Counted from the stretch's first letter, positions 12,101-25,680 are shown. The stretch: DNA of 64,000 nt from Neodontobutis hainanensis (GCA_024349245.1 JALDNG010000022.1:2993501-3057500); one strand, 5' to 3'. Notes: generated by a model from the sequence alone, not told the origin. Program-made: numbers and translations.

Positions 12101-15100
12101 TTTGATGATTACAACATAAATGGTCTTTTTCATAACACTTTTTATGGTTAACCCTTGTGACATGTGCTGTGTTAGCATTGTTAGCTGCTAGAAGGCTATA
12201 CTTTACAGAGGAACAATTCCAGATACTTCTAACAATTAAAACAATTTGCACAATAAAAATGGGGAAGTGACTGACCCCAGTGAAAAGGGGCCAGTAGTTT
12301 TATTACTTCCTGTTTCTACAGAAGCCCAGAGCAAACAAACTGAGCAGAGGAGAGGAGACACAGTGGCTCTGGTAGTAGAGTGGTCGTCCACATTGTTGTG
12401 TCCTTGGGCAAGACACTTAACCCACCTTGCCTCCAGTGACACAGCTCTGGTGTATGAATGCGTGTGATTGGTGTGAGAATGTTGAGACAACGGATGGAAA
12501 TTAGCTTTCAGCTACAATCTGGCATGTTTATATTCACGTGGCTGTGTCTCGTGTATGTTCATTAACATGCACTGTCCCAATCAAATAAATTAATAATAAT
12601 AATAATAAAAAACACATGTATGTTTCTTTTATAGACTCAACATCCGGCATTAAGATTTAAGACACTTTTAAACTAGTTAGTTTTGTAAAAATAATTTTAC
12701 ACAAAAATGGCATGTCCCAGCAGGGCAACCATAGGTGCTCACAGGTTGTAGTACACACTGCAACTTTAACTGCTGTCTTTGTTTTGTGCCAGTTTTCTCC
12801 TTCACACAACAAGACACTTAGGCCTGCATGTTTTCAGGTTTACACAGTACACTGCACCTGTGCTGCTCATCAAACATCACCACCAGAGCAGATCCAGTAT
12901 TGTTTACACTTTATGTAATTGTTTCTTATTTGTACCTGTGTTGAGCACCTTCTTGATGACCACGGCCACTTGTCCTTTGAGCATGGAGTTAAGCAGCTTC
13001 ACAATGAGGATAAGGCAGGTGCACAGGATGAGTAAGGACAGACCCATGAGGATGAGCCCCACTGCCAGATCTGGGAGGTCTGCCATGGCAAAGAGGTGGT
13101 GGCCTGAAACAGAGGAGAAAAAACAAACAACTCAATGTCTGAAAACCAAAGTGACTCATTTGACTTCAAAGGATGGTGCATGTACACCTAAAAAGGTTTC
13201 CAAAAATTGGTGGTTATGCTCCATTTCAAAAATTCTTTCAAAAAACAAACCACTCTCTGGTCACGTGGGATTCAGGTGCTTCAGTAAAAGAGCATGAATA
13301 GCGCTATTGAACAGGCAGCAGGGTCACGGCGCTGTATTAGCTGAGTCACTTGCTCAAAGGTGGCCATTGTGTAGACTTCAGTGCTTCGAGATAAGGAAAG
13401 GCCTTGTTGCTGAACATCTCCTCATATTCCACTGATCTTGAGTGGCTCAGGTGATCCTAATTGCTGTGTAAAAGTGATTTTCTTTTTTCAGAAGCACACT
13501 TACATCTCTCCAAGTTGATTGTATTAGACACGTTGATCTGCGACCAGGTTAGGTTGCCTTCCTCCCAGCAGAAGGCCCCATCGGTGCAGTTGTACACAGT
13601 CACGTTATTTGTGGACTGAGGATAAACAGTTAAAGGCAGAACACTGTTAGGTATAAAAGATAATGTAGCGGTAAATACATAACTGCATTGAATATGAGCT
13701 TTAAATGGCCACATGCAACATTGCGCTTTTATGAAATGACAGAGGCTTTTCACCTTGACACTATTGTCTAACCACACAATCACTGCGCTCACAATGCATG
13801 GACAACAATAGCAGTCATTAAAAAGTGAGCTCACCTTGGTTTTATTATGTTTTGCTGTTAATGATGCATGATGACTATATTGCAAAGTAATCATTTATGT
13901 ATGACATGTTGCTGTTGTTACTTCCTACCGAGTTGGTGAAGGTTTTGCACCACCTTTTAACCAGACTCTTGTTTCTAGCAGCCGGATCACCTGTGGCAAT
14001 GCCAGTGATAACGGACTTGTCCAGCTACAAAGAAGAAAAAAACATAACTGTAAAGAATTTGAATCATATAGTATGCCTTAAGTCTAATAGTCACATTCTG
14101 TACCTGGATAATGGCGTCTGTGAGCGGGTCAGTAATGACGTTGAGCAGGTCAGGGGCGTCCTCTCCGCTCTGGATGTTGAACGAGTCGATGATGAGCTTT
14201 GTGAGTTTGTATAAAACGCCGGTGGCCACTTCCAAAGGCAGTAGGATCAGCACAGACAGCCAGTTAAAGAAGTCATGCACCGTGGCCCCAGCAAAGGCCC
14301 TGAAAGGGACAAGACACATATTTATATTATGTGCCTGAACTAAGTTGTACATTAGTAGAACAGTAATAAAACAAGTGTTGTTGTTTGATGATGGTTGAAA
14401 AGGATGCTTTGGTACTTTGTAAAAGGGGTTATAGGAGCTACAAATGAAACATGTACTATATATGCTACCTGTAGGACAAAAACATTAACTGTGTGTGGAA
14501 AGTGAAATTCAAAAACTTCAGAGATAAAATGTAAAAATAGACCAATTTTCACGTACACATATGGTACATAGAGGAAATTTACACAGTCAATTTTGATTTA
14601 AACTGTCACTTGACGTGTTTGCTCATATAAATGGTATGTTCGGGGCTTGTAAAAGTGTAGTACATACAAATAGTAAGCAATTGCTTATGTGAGACACAAA
14701 TATAAAATGTAGTTTGTATTGTAGATTTAAGTGATGTTTTTTAAGTTTAGTCACTCATTAAATAAAGCTTCTGTTATTGCTCCTGTCTACAAAGACTGAC
14801 ACAATAGGACTACTGTAGTCATCAAACCCTTTTTAAGAAACATAGAACAAACCCTTGTGGTTATGTATTTGTTTAGATTCGACAATCATTGTCCACATTT
14901 ATTTTATCCAAATGCATCTTCAATAAAATCAAATTTAAATCAATATGTGCCCGACTGTACTGTAAATCAGTGCTCAAATAAACAATGGAAAGTTTTTTGG
15001 CTGAAAGGGTTTAATGTGTGACAAAAGTGTATTCTGTGATTTTACCTGCGGAACTCATTCCTGTCTCCGGCCTGCATCACAGCCACTATAGTGTTGGTGA

Positions 15101-16364
15101 TGGAGGTTCCAATGTTAGCACCCATAATAATCGGCACTGCAGACTTGACTTCCAGCACTGGACAATACAAATAATCACTTGTTCACGTCTTATATATTAC
15201 ATATTAGGGCATAATCTTGTCATCTTAAAATTTAAAACACTAAACTATCACAAAGTCCATTTTAAAAGGTTGATGACATTTATACAATGCATGTTACAAA
15301 CACATGGCCCGTAGGTAAACACAAGCAAGTGCTTGTACAAATAAATAGCAACTTAAATAAATACAAACTGGATAAAAATCAGTGATACAAGAAGTAGTGA
15401 TAGTTTTAGAAGCCTTATAAGATGTTGTATGAGCCTGATTAGCAGCCACACATAACACCAAGACTGTTATCCATTGCTTCTTTCTGTTTTCTACAAAGTA
15501 GGACTAGGCTGCAGGTAATAAATAAGCTACCCATAAGTATCCAAACGAACCACATTTACAAAATACTGGACAATGCGTTTAATGTTTAAACTGTTCTCAC
15601 ATCCAGACGACACCATGCTGACCACGATGGATGAGGAAGTACTAGAGCTCTGCACCAGCACAGTGACTAATACTCCAATGACCAGGCCAGCCACAGGGTT
15701 GGACAACACTGCATTTTCCTGGAAGATGTCACCGGCAGCTTTGCCTGTGTGTGCACAAACACCTCTTTAGGACAAAAACACAAAGCACAAACCACGTCTA
15801 TTCCTGTCTCTATTGACTTTGAGCAAAAGAAGTACTATGTGCAGTGACTCTTGAATTAGATGTTTTTTTTTGGACAAGTGTGTTTTACCTCCGACCAACT
15901 GGAAAGCAGAGCTCAGAACATCCAGTGAGCAAATAAACAGGTAGAGAAGTCCGAGGAGGAGCACAAGTTTGAGGAGACCAGTCAGCACTCGCATGATCTT
16001 TCCTCTTGTGTCCAGCTCTACACATAAACACTGGATTAAGAGTCATGTTTTTATAAAGACGTACACACACCTGCTTATAATAGGCAGCTTCTCACCTGAC
16101 CACTTCTTTCCCGTGTCTTTAAGCTCGGGCAGGTCCCAGGGGTCAGCTTCCTCTGGCTCCTCACTGACCAGGTCCACCGTGGAGTACGCTGGAAGGATTG
16201 CCCCATCTTTGCCTGCTAGTGTTTTATCTAAAGAACCATTACAAAGGAGAGATGTCAGAGCAGGTTCTAACAATATGACACAACGTTTGAGACGGGTATC
16301 AAAGGGATAAGGACAAACCAAGACTGTGGCTGTGGTCTGTTCCATCTTCAGGTCTGGGAGCCAT
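9142..16364 (-). CDS. slc34a2: Sodium-dependent phosphate cotransporter 2B (NaPi-IIb)
   Basis: Apical membrane cotransporter that brings phosphate into epithelial cells with sodium. Coding exons on the minus strand are 16319-16364, 16096-16227, 15889-16017, 15601-15744, 15046-15157, 14104-14299, 13929-14024, 13504-13615, 12936-13103, 11303-11419, 11094-11218 and 9142-9687. All have GT/AG borders and join in frame to 640 residues. The start follows the acceptor of exon 2 and begins MAPRPED, as in the family. Two inverted-repeat halves carry the QSSS motifs (residues 134-137 and 404-407). Asp197, in the ATVHD motif, is the residue found in electrogenic members; the electroneutral type IIc has Gly there. 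The large extracellular loop (about 254-322) has several N-glycosylation sequons and Cys residues. The C-terminal tail has the Cys cluster typical of NaPi-IIb. Whether it is the fish a or b paralogue cannot be told. Confidence 0.96.
9792..10466 (+). mobile_element. hAT-type element with BED-finger remnant, in an slc34a2 intron
   Basis: Imperfect terminal repeats (tagggatgggca at the left, the reverse complement of tgcacatcctta at the right, 10 of 12 matching) are flanked by 8-base near-identical duplications: gttataat at 9784-9791 and attataat at 10467-10474. Inside, 10172-10272 reads as the start of a BED zinc finger (AWNYFE, then VCKICQVKV with spaced cysteines), as at the N-terminus of hAT transposases. 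The rest of the transposase is missing, so the copy cannot move itself. It lies in the last intron of slc34a2, in the opposite orientation to the gene. Confidence 0.75.
11736..11835. mobile_element. One end of a small nonautonomous element
   Basis: The sequence tttaaaggtgaactgtgtaa closely resembles the end of the element at 30148-30600 (ttaaaaggtgcactgtgtaa). No matching opposite end was found nearby, so this is a truncated copy inside an slc34a2 intron. Confidence 0.4.
12340..12610 (+). mobile_element. SINE-like insertion in an slc34a2 intron
   Basis: The head (gtggctctggtagtagagtgg) resembles a tRNA-derived SINE A-box region. It is followed by the phrase ccttgggcaagacacttaac, which recurs in fish short interspersed repeats. 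The tail is a (taa)n run at about 12588-12607. A clear B box was not found, so the class is tentative. Confidence 0.5.
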
Positions 16365-16698
16365 TGCTGAAGCAGAAAAGCAACATAATTTTAACAATCA
16401 CATTTATTTAAATATGTTCAGAGGATGAGTGTTGCACAGAAGCTTGCAAAAAGTCAATGTGCTTTTCCAAAATGCACTGATGCGTTCAGTACCACTCCTA
16501 TATCTTTTATCCGTGAAACAAAGTAGATACTGTATCGTACAAACGTTATTATTGACTAAAGTTTTGTTTCCTTACTCCATGATTACTTAAAGAAAGATAT
16601 CCCATCACATACAACGAAAACTTAAACTCCAATTCCTGCTGCGTGCCTCTAAAAGTCGACTTAAATCTTTAAAAGTAGTCATGGTTGTCTTTACGCAC

Positions 16699-16755
16699 CT
16701 GCTGGTGTGTGCTGAGCTGTGCTGGAGCAGCGCTGAGGAGGATGAAGGAGGGGGC
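16699..16755 (-). other. slc34a2: Non-coding first exon of slc34a2
   Basis: A good splice donor (cagcag followed by gtgcgtaa on the minus strand) ends this segment at 16699. It lies about 30 to 85 bases downstream of a TATA box. It contains no ATG in frame with the coding sequence. The transcription start near 16755 is inferred from TATA spacing only. Confidence 0.6.
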
Positions 16756-16782
16756 TTTACCTGAGTTACCTGTTGCTCGCTC

Positions 16783-16789
16783 TTTTATA
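16783..16789 (-). promoter_or_regulatory. slc34a2: TATA box of slc34a2
   Basis: The minus strand reads TATAAAA within gtataaaagagc, in a GC-rich setting just upstream of the inferred non-coding exon 1. Position and orientation fit a core promoter. Confidence 0.7.
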
Positions 16790-16817
16790 CGGCCCGCGCG
16801 GCTCCCTCACGGGTATT

Positions 16818-16830
16818 AGTTCAAAGGTTG
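16818..16830 (+). promoter_or_regulatory. HNF4-like direct repeat upstream of slc34a2
   Basis: The bases agttcaaaggttg form two half-sites spaced by one base, resembling the HNF4 DR1 site. It lies about 30 bases upstream of the TATA box. HNF4 control would suit an intestinal transporter, but this is motif matching only. Confidence 0.35.
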
Positions 16831-17431
16831 CACACGTGCACAGCGCGAGCGAGTTGAGGCGTTACCTGCACATGTCTTTGTGGGACACGCCGCGATATAC
16901 TGCTTCATTAGTGACGATGGACAAATATTTTAAAAAGACAAGGCACCAGCTATGGATACATTTAACTCTAGATTTTTTTACGGTTACTAGTTTAGTGGAA
17001 TATATAAACTGGATTAATTCCCAACGTCTTATGTTGTAGCCTAATTACAGGTGAACAAGAAGACCGTCAGAGGCATTGCAACAGTGTAGACAATCCAGGC
17101 AATTGACTAGGAACTAAAGTGGAAACACGTCAGAATACATTTGAGTTAAAGAGCCCCAAACATCTCTAGAGGCACAAACGTTTTTAAAAGATTTGAAACA
17201 ATGCAAATAACTTTCTTGTATAGTGTAGACTATTTTCATCCAACCTTCTTACTAGCCTATTTTATCCACTTATAGTCAGCTGACGCAACATTTTTCAACG
17301 GTTTACGTCAATGTCGCTCCATTATGGGAACTCCTGTGACCCACTTTGTAAGTTATTTAATAAGTACTTGCGTTAAATATACATACATGCATGAGCTGCT
17401 AGCATAGGATTATCTATTAGTAATTACGTCA

Positions 17432-17450
17432 GCTGCCCCCTGGTGGCAGC
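17432..17450 (-). promoter_or_regulatory. Strong CTCF-like motif
   Basis: On the minus strand the site reads gctgccaccagggggcagc, close to the vertebrate CTCF consensus with its CCACCAGGGGGC core. It lies about 650 bases upstream of the slc34a2 TATA box. Binding is not shown by sequence alone. Confidence 0.6.
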
Positions 17451-19384
17451 CTTTGGGAACAGCTACATTATTTTTTTTTCTTCGAGAATTCCTAACCCAA
17501 AGATTCATGACCTCTTTGTTTTTTCCTTTTGACTTAAACTTAACTGAATATCAAAATCAGCTGTGCACTATAAAAAGAAACAGCGCTATAAATGCTCTTA
17601 TTTGGTCCACTCTAATGTGGAATTATTAAAATAAGCACATTTTTTATCACACACACTGGGACATTATTTTTGTATGTGTATATTTTTGTGATTTCAATAT
17701 TCATGCACTTTCTTGTAAGTACTCATTAGGGCAGTTATAAAAATTGCAAATTGGCTCTCTGTTGTTTTATGATTTAAAAACTCTATTGTCCTAACATGCC
17801 CAGCCATGCCATACCCCCCCCCTAAACACACTGTGATTTATGGTAACTCTGATAACACACACACACTCCTACACACAAATAATCTACTTATTACTTTTAT
17901 ATTTTTTTAGCGATACGGCTGAGATTGAGTGATAATAAATCTCCTGTTACATCTCAAGTAAACAGTGTGGATCTGAGTGAATAATTAAACTAGCATCATA
18001 TATCACTCATTTTAAAACCGTTAAGTCATCACAGCAGATTTAAAGGCCCTTCTTGGATATAAAACAGGTTCAGTGAGTTGATCAGAGATAAAAAAAAAAA
18101 AAATAAATATAGAGGCTCTTGCTTAACTCAATTTGTTCAACTGTCATTAATCTCCCGATTGACATAAATTATATGATAACAGGGACTGTTATGATTATTA
18201 TATTAGGCAGTAGCCGTTTAGAATCTGGCACAATGTTGCACTTACACTGAGGACTTGAGGATTCATTGTGAGAGACTCACATTTTGTTTTGTTTAAATGC
18301 TTATTACTCATACACCACATGGAGCCACAACACCCTATGATGCATGTAGGAATGTTTATTTGCTGGATCTGGACACTTTATCTGTTGTTATCAATAGGGC
18401 TTATCTATGCTCAGTTTTCCAGTCAACGAATAACATCTGAAAATAAGACTGTTGTTTACATGTGAGTTGTTAATCCACTAATCTAATATGGTGTGTGGCA
18501 TTACTTTAAAACAACAGGTTCCAACCAGAAATGATCATGCTTCTTTATTACAGCATTGATGACGGATAGTGCCACACATACGAAACAAAGCAGCCAAAAC
18601 CACTGGTGCTACAATAAACAATAATAGATCTAATCTAAAATCTTTTTATATGTATTTATGGTAGTAGATTGAACAAAATGGAACACATTAATCATAGTCT
18701 TTGTGTTTTTAATAGTACAATATATACCACCTCACATTAACATTCTTTGCAAATAGATATTAAACAAATCAGTGAATAGAGTGATTTCAGATCCATTACT
18801 TCCTTTACTATACTAGCACACAAATTGAGCACTGCTGCAGGAAAAAGAACAAAATGTACTTCTTTCTTTTAAGCTGCATTTTTGCCACCAAAACAAAACT
18901 GTCTTATATTGATTTTTAAGTTTACAAAACTTTAATTTATATAAAAAACACGAGTTCCTGATTATGCAGCATTTTTGGAACTGTTCACAGACCTCTGAGT
19001 GCTTTTGTATCTGTCCCTTTCCTAAAGCCCAGTGTACTCTGATTGGTCATTGTGAACACTACAATGATTGTGATAGCTTTACATGTCCATTGGTCCCGCC
19101 CAAGCATGATTCAGACAGGAAGCAATTCTGTTCTGGGCTGGGCTGCAGTAATTGTTGACTACACTAAATAGTGACAGTAAAAACCTCCCTTGGAGAGAAA
19201 TGCTCCCCTAGCCTCCAGCTTTCAGTCAAACTTTAATGTTAACAAAAACAGATCTAAAAAGAAAAAAAACTAAGAAAAGCATAAGATGGAAATATTAGCT
19301 ACAGTAGCTTATAAAATATTCCAACAACAACCTGTCCATGTTATAATTATTACATATTAAAATGTCCATTGCATTAAACAATAA

Positions 19385-19491
<107 letters not shown>

Positions 19492-22400
19492 TGTATAGAC
19501 AAGTGTAGGACAAACTATTATTTACATTTACATAACAGCATTCCTGTCAAGATGCCTTTTTTTAACCTCTATGTAGATCAATGCTGTAAAAGCCAGGTAG
19601 AGTCTGTTAATTATTATTGATGATATATCAGAAATAACTGATGTTTATATTTCATTTGAAGACTAAACGTCTCAGCTACTGTCTTGATCCTAACCTTGAC
19701 CTGCACAATAGGCATGAGACTTGGGAATGAGAGAAGCTGTGTGTAAAACACAGTGGTTGGTGAAGAGGCATCCTAAAGTTACCTTTTATAATTGTAGTTA
19801 TTTATTGACTAACACATCCCTTTTTCACCTCATGTGACTTCAAAAGACCCGCATATGATTATAGGATTGATGGAAAGATCAGATGAGCCTTACCTTTGAC
19901 CTTTAAAATTGCATAGTCCATCCACCCACCCACTTGTCCACGCTGGTTTAGTGTAATTCAAATACTTTAACACTGAGACTATTTCTTGTTTTTACAACAA
20001 ACAAAGAAACAAACAAATATAAAGAAACTGTTGTACCAATTTCATTTCACATAATATTTAACTTAACTTCTGTTTCCTCAGAGTGTATTATTGTGTTTTT
20101 TCAGACATCGTATAACTCATGATGAATGTTTTGTTTTCCTTGAGAACTGGTATCTAAGTCAATGATTGCCCGCGGGTCAGTGAGTTGATGTCACCTTGTT
20201 GCCTTGCTGGCACAGTCCTTTTGGGGTCAAACAGTCTGCCCTGTTTCAGCCGAGGGCCACCCTCGAGTACTATGCTTTGACTAATCCATAAAACCATAAA
20301 GATCAGCTGCTGGAACTTGTCCACGCTGGTTTAGTGTTTGGGGGCAGTTAGAAGAGCATTATCAAGGTTATAAGCTCAGAGACTGAAGTGATGAAGACTT
20401 TTTGGCAAGAAGCACTTACCCCTCTGCCTTATCACTGTTCAACAAAGTTAATATTTTATTCAACTAAACTACATCAGCATGGAAAGTTTCTTTAGTTTAA
20501 GATTGTGTGATGTGAAAGGAAAGTTTCCATAAGTAATATCGTGTTGTGTTACAGAACAACATAGCAACTAAGACTAGTTACTTTGGTCTACCTGTCAGAT
20601 AAAGAATGAGTTCACCCACAGACTAAGTTTTTCTCTTAGAATAACTGGTCTGATGGTGATGTATGCATTTGAGAAATCAAAGAAGATACCTCTAACATAA
20701 CCACTTTCATCCAGGTGAGAGTAGACCCTTTGTAACATATTATACTGTAGCATCTTCAACACAGTATGTTTGTTGATGGCAAACTGGGGGGGCTCTAGAG
20801 CATTAGAGTCTAGAGTTTAGACTGTGATCTAAAGATTATCATTAGCAACCTTTCAATCAGAGTTGACCAACACATTCTTATAGAAGTCATGGACAGACAC
20901 CGTCTGGACCGGCAGCTTCTCCAGGAGCAGATTTCTCAGTTCGATCAGTACAGCTGGTTTAGAAAGTGGGCTGCTCAGACATCTCTGGTCAGTGGAGGAG
21001 GAACCTGGAGACGGCAATGTGGACTATATATACTATATATTCATAGAGACTGTTTTAGATCATCATAAATGAGTTAATTTCTTTTTCATAAGTGTAAATA
21101 TAGTTACCCAACACCCTATTTTGCACACTTCCCCAAAGATTTTCTACATAACCCAAATGAAAAAATCAAAATGACTGATGTGTACATTTGAATGTATTTG
21201 TTTATTTATTACCCCTGGCTTTTGTTTTCTTGTTCATTGTCTCATTTGTGTACTGTATAATATTCTTCTAAAATACAGTACTAGTATTCTTCTATTTTAT
21301 TTTACTTTTTAAAACTCTGGGAAAGAGAAAGAGCATTTCAATAACTCTGTATTTCTTGTACATAGGGAATTGACAATAAGACATCTTTAAATCTTCCAGT
21401 CTTTCCTTTTCCAAAAGATCCCCTGAGTACTTTAAGTGTATGTTTTTTGATTCTACATCAGGGCCAATACAAACTACATATAATTTTTCAGCATTGTAGG
21501 GAATTCTTTTATGTTATCATTAACAACTGAACATTACAGTCACACAAAACTCTACAGTCCCTCGCCCATTGCCCTGTCTGTAAAACTCATGGCCTACAGT
21601 CTTTGGTCCTGCGCCTGATCCATGTGATCCAATTTATTGGTGACAGCTCAAAGGTGGTGTTCAGTCATCAGTCGGGGGTTTCATTGCACTCCTCAAGGTC
21701 TCACAGACACAAATAATTATTAACTGATGAGTGTTTTAACATCTGTGAGAGGTTATCATGGCAGGTTTGTAGGGCTGAGCAAAGTGTGCAACAGTGGTTG
21801 AGATTCTAAAATCTCTGTGTCAGGTGTAGCTCTAAAGGCCTCTCTGCAGCAAAGAAGATAAGAGTTCAGCTGCAGGATTTATCACATCAGTGGTGGTTAC
21901 ACAGTTTATTGCATATTTTATATCTCAAACACCCCCCAGGAAGGATCAATGCAGTAGCCCAGCAATAATACAAATACAAACAGATAATAATTAAAGCTGG
22001 CCTTGACCTTGGAACTGTATAATGTGTGTAATTTACTACACCCCTCTAGTGGATGCATCGTTGCACACTAGTTTGTCTGTGTTGTGCAGGATGAAGTATA
22101 AAAACACAGCAGTCAAGTGGGATTAGTGCAGAAATAAAAAGCAGCTACTCTGTGCTGCAGCTGACAGTTCGGTGCATCCATCTCCTCTGCTACCACTGAG
22201 TGGAGCTGCTGTAATGCAGTTAAGCCGGGGCATCATTACCCTCATTTACCAGCAGATGGGGATACATGTTGCAAAATGTATTATCTGCTGCTTAATTCAG
22301 TCACTGTTTGGTTTAACATACCAACTGAACAAATAAATGCTTTTGCAGATTTCCTGAGGCAATGTTCAGTGTTGTATTGTGGTTCACTGTGCATCTCTTA

Positions 22401-23144
22401 TCAAAATTAATTGGACTACTTTGCTTTAAAATATAACCATGTAACACTTTCTGACACAAATTCTTACAGACTTCCATGTTATATTTCTGCACCATGGTGA
22501 CCATAATCCTTTAGCGTCCACTGAAGAATAAAGTTTGAGAATTCTCTGTCAAACTGAATATATACTAAACAGATGTTTTTCCTTAAGCGGCTGGTTGTTA
22601 TCAGATGGAGCAGATGCCACAGTTTTGCATGAGAGTAACTTATTGATGTTATTTATCAGATGAAGATGGTGAGATGGTGAAGAGCTGCTTTACCACCGTG
22701 TCTTCACTCCTGGTGACACCTGGCCGACCTTGGTGATGACGGATAGGAAGGCCTGCTGAAGTCCAGCACAGATTCTGATGTGGAGCCATTGCTCACTCTT
22801 AGTATCAGACAACCAGACTGATCATTTACAGTATGATGCTTTGCACCTCATTAACACCTGAGAAATGCTTGGGACTTAATGGTGAGTGTGGCAGCCTGCA
22901 GTAAACTCTTATGAGCAATGCAATGCAGCTTCACTTTAAATAAAATACAATCTATCTAATACAATTAGTTAACACAGTTATGAAACACAAAGAAGCATCA
23001 GAATCACATTTCAAGAGTTTTACTTTAAAACCTATTCATTGTAGGATTGGTATTTCAAGTTTGCCAAGTGCAAACATTGTAGAGACTTCTGACAAAGAAA
23101 GCACTGGAACTTGAGAAATCAACACTGGTTTCTGGAACTGATCC

Positions 23145-25449
23145 TTAGTACTTGAGCATGACCTAAAGAAACAACATGGGATAAATAATATGTATGTTTT
23201 TCTATGTTATTGTATTAAATCATATGTACAGTGTCCCAAAAGGTACATTATCGATAGACTATTGTTGCTGATAAATGGATAAACTATCGGTCTTTAAACA
23301 TTATGTGTTTATGAGTTTGACTCAGTTCACCTGGTCACCAGCTATAGTCTGAGGGACAATTACTAACTTCTACTCAGGTTCGATTTACATTACATTACAC
23401 AGTGCAAAGGTCATACTTTAGCTCAAATGGTGAATATATCCACACATACCTCGCTGAGCCACTCAGTAAAAGCAGAAGTCCTTGTAAAGACGGTGGGTTT
23501 CTTCACTTCATTGCAAGTGCTAGAAGACACAAAGCTGGTCACACCCTGGACGTACCACTTACCATCCTGACCTATGCAGTTCAAAGGCCCTCCAGAGTCT
23601 CCCTGAGACAGAAAAGACACAGAGGCTCAGCTATAGTTTAGTCTTTCACACTCAACAGACACAAGCTGCCCTGTTTGGGCTCACATACATTGCATCCAGC
23701 TACAACATCTCCTCCAGCGCAGACCATGGTGCGCTTGACGGTAATGCCCCACCAGTCGCTGCGGCTGCACACACTGTGCTCGACCACAGGCAGCAGGGCC
23801 TGCTGCAGTTTATCAGGCATGGGTCCATGAGCTGAAACACAGAAGACAGAACTGCTGATATTCACACAAATCAGTCAAGCCTCAATATAGAATGTCCAGC
23901 TGTAGACTAAAAAGCTGAAGTAAGCAGAAATTTGGAAAGAAAAATGACAGGCCCAGAAATATCACTGTCTCTAAAGATATAAATATTACAGAACTTTAAC
24001 TTCCAGTGGAAGTTATGATCATTGATTCTGCAAAATTGTTGGCTAATAGAGGACCATTTTTTCATCAATTTTTTTTAACATATTGAGATCAAAGGTCTCC
24101 TGTCCTGGGTTATATTTAAGATAATTTAATTTGCATCTGAAGTTTGTGTAATCAGTAATAATTTGTATTAAATGTTTAACAAATCTTATTGACACTTGAG
24201 TAGAAGAAGAAACAACAACAGTCTCTTGGCTTGTTTTGAAAAATAGCAACAGCCTAGAGCCAATTCTGGAGATAAAGATGTATGTGTGATGGACAAATGT
24301 AATGCCCATCCCTTTTTCAGCTACAAAATACTGTGATCTGCAGAGATAAGTGCAGAGTGGTAGGAAGCAGTCATTACTGTAAAGGTTGCCCCAGCCAGAG
24401 ATGAAACAAGGTGTCCCATGGGCGAGGATCTCCCCTGCCTCAGGAATACAAGCCGGACCAACACTGTCATTCATAATGGGGCTCTTGTCTAGTTTGAGCA
24501 GAGCCATATCATTTCTGTGGGGCAGGTATGCACACTGTGTTACAGATATATATTACATTTTGACAATTAAATTGCACCTTTTCTTACCCATTAGCCACAT
24601 GGTCAATGTCCCAGTTGGGATGAACCACGATGCGCAGGATGTCTCTGATCTGTTCAGTGCCCTCCTGCAGGCTCATGTCATATTCCCCCAGGACCACGCG
24701 GTACACATCCCCAGGCCTGTAACACACACAGCACTCAGGAGATCCACAGGGCTTAAGAATGTACTCCAAAGCTTTCCTGTACAAGGTGCTCTCACCAAAT
24801 GCAGTGGCCTGCAGTGAGCACCCATCGTGGGGCGATCAGAGTCCCTCCACATGTGTGATGGTAGCGGCTGCCGTGCTTCACCTGCAGGGAGATCTGAGAA
24901 CATTCAACAATATTTTAGGTATGGGATCTTTTAAAAGTGGCAGTGGAGCAAAAATGTTTTTATGTACAGTATATAGTTAAAAAATACACTAATTACACTA
25001 CACTAAAGTGCAAAGAAAAACACCAGAAAAAAACTGAAATTACTGTAAAACTAAATGAATAATTATTTTTACAGATTCACAGGGTGTTTGCATTTACTAC
25101 GAAATGTACAGTTATAATTTGTATGTAGATATATGTAATTTATAATGTCAACAATTTCTTTAAATATAACAAAAGGCCTTTCGTAAAAATGCATTTGACA
25201 CGTTACTGTCATCAGATACCACTGTACCTGCCAGGGCCAACTGTGTGGGACAGCATTCTCTCCATTTACCACTCGGTTGGTGTTGGGTTTGAAGGTAGGT
25301 GTGCCACAACCGTACACTAACATACAAGACAATGCATCATGTTTTCACTGCTATAATCCCTGGACACATCTGTATTTAGATGTAGGTGGTGACCTGTGCT
25401 ACTCACCATATGCCACGAGCAGCAGCAGGAAACCCAGTGTCCTCAACAT
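23145..25449 (-). CDS. ela3l: Pancreatic elastase-3-like serine protease precursor
   Basis: Secreted digestive protease made as a zymogen. Coding exons on the minus strand are 25407-25449, 25228-25316, 24796-24893, 24588-24716, 24378-24514, 23689-23831, 23450-23602 and 23145-23162. All borders are GT/AG and the sum is 810 bases, or 269 residues, the usual family length. A leucine-rich signal peptide (about residues 1-15) is followed by a short propeptide with Cys18 and an activation site Arg29-Val30 (RVVNG). The triad is His74 (TAGHC), Asp122 (NDMALLKL) and Ser216 (GDSGGP). By offset, the base of the S1 pocket is Ala210. PMPDKLQQALLPVV, CSRSDWWG and GVTSFVS point to elastase 3 rather than chymotrypsin C or elastases 1 and 2. 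The very short last exon encodes VMLKY and the stop. The symbol follows the zebrafish name and is my best guess. Confidence 0.93.
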
Positions 25450-25490
25450 TGTGCCAGTCTGGTGAATGTGCTCGCTCTCACTGCAGCTCT

Positions 25491-25497
25491 CTTATAT
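25491..25497 (-). promoter_or_regulatory. TATA-like box of the elastase gene
   Basis: The minus strand reads ATATAAG about 45 bases upstream of the start codon. This would give a transcription start near 25465 and a 5-prime leader of about 15 bases, typical of pancreatic protease genes. Confidence 0.6.
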
Positions 25498-25580
25498 CTA
25501 CCACCTCTGTCTCTGTTCCAACCCCAAAAAAGACTGATACCTGTGGAACACTGTTATCTGCCTCTGCTGCTGATTGTGGC

Positions 25581-25607
25581 TGGGAAGGACTTCCTGTTCA
25601 GCAGATG
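25581..25607 (-). promoter_or_regulatory. PTF1-like bipartite site upstream of the elastase gene
   Basis: An E-box (CATCTG, 25602-25607) is followed after 15 bases by TTCCCA (25581-25586) on the minus strand, in the proximal promoter. PTF1 sites of acinar genes pair an E-box with a TTTCCC box. The second box is imperfect here. Confidence 0.3.
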
Positions 25608-25680
25608 CATAGGTGCTTGAGCCTTTATACTAAAGTGGGAATGTGTGGATAAAATTAGAGTCACAGTCACTGCAAAGTTG

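Noticed and set aside
20160..21010. Possible exon-like or LINE-like text
   Set aside because: No continuous frame, catalytic motif or repeat boundary could be supported.
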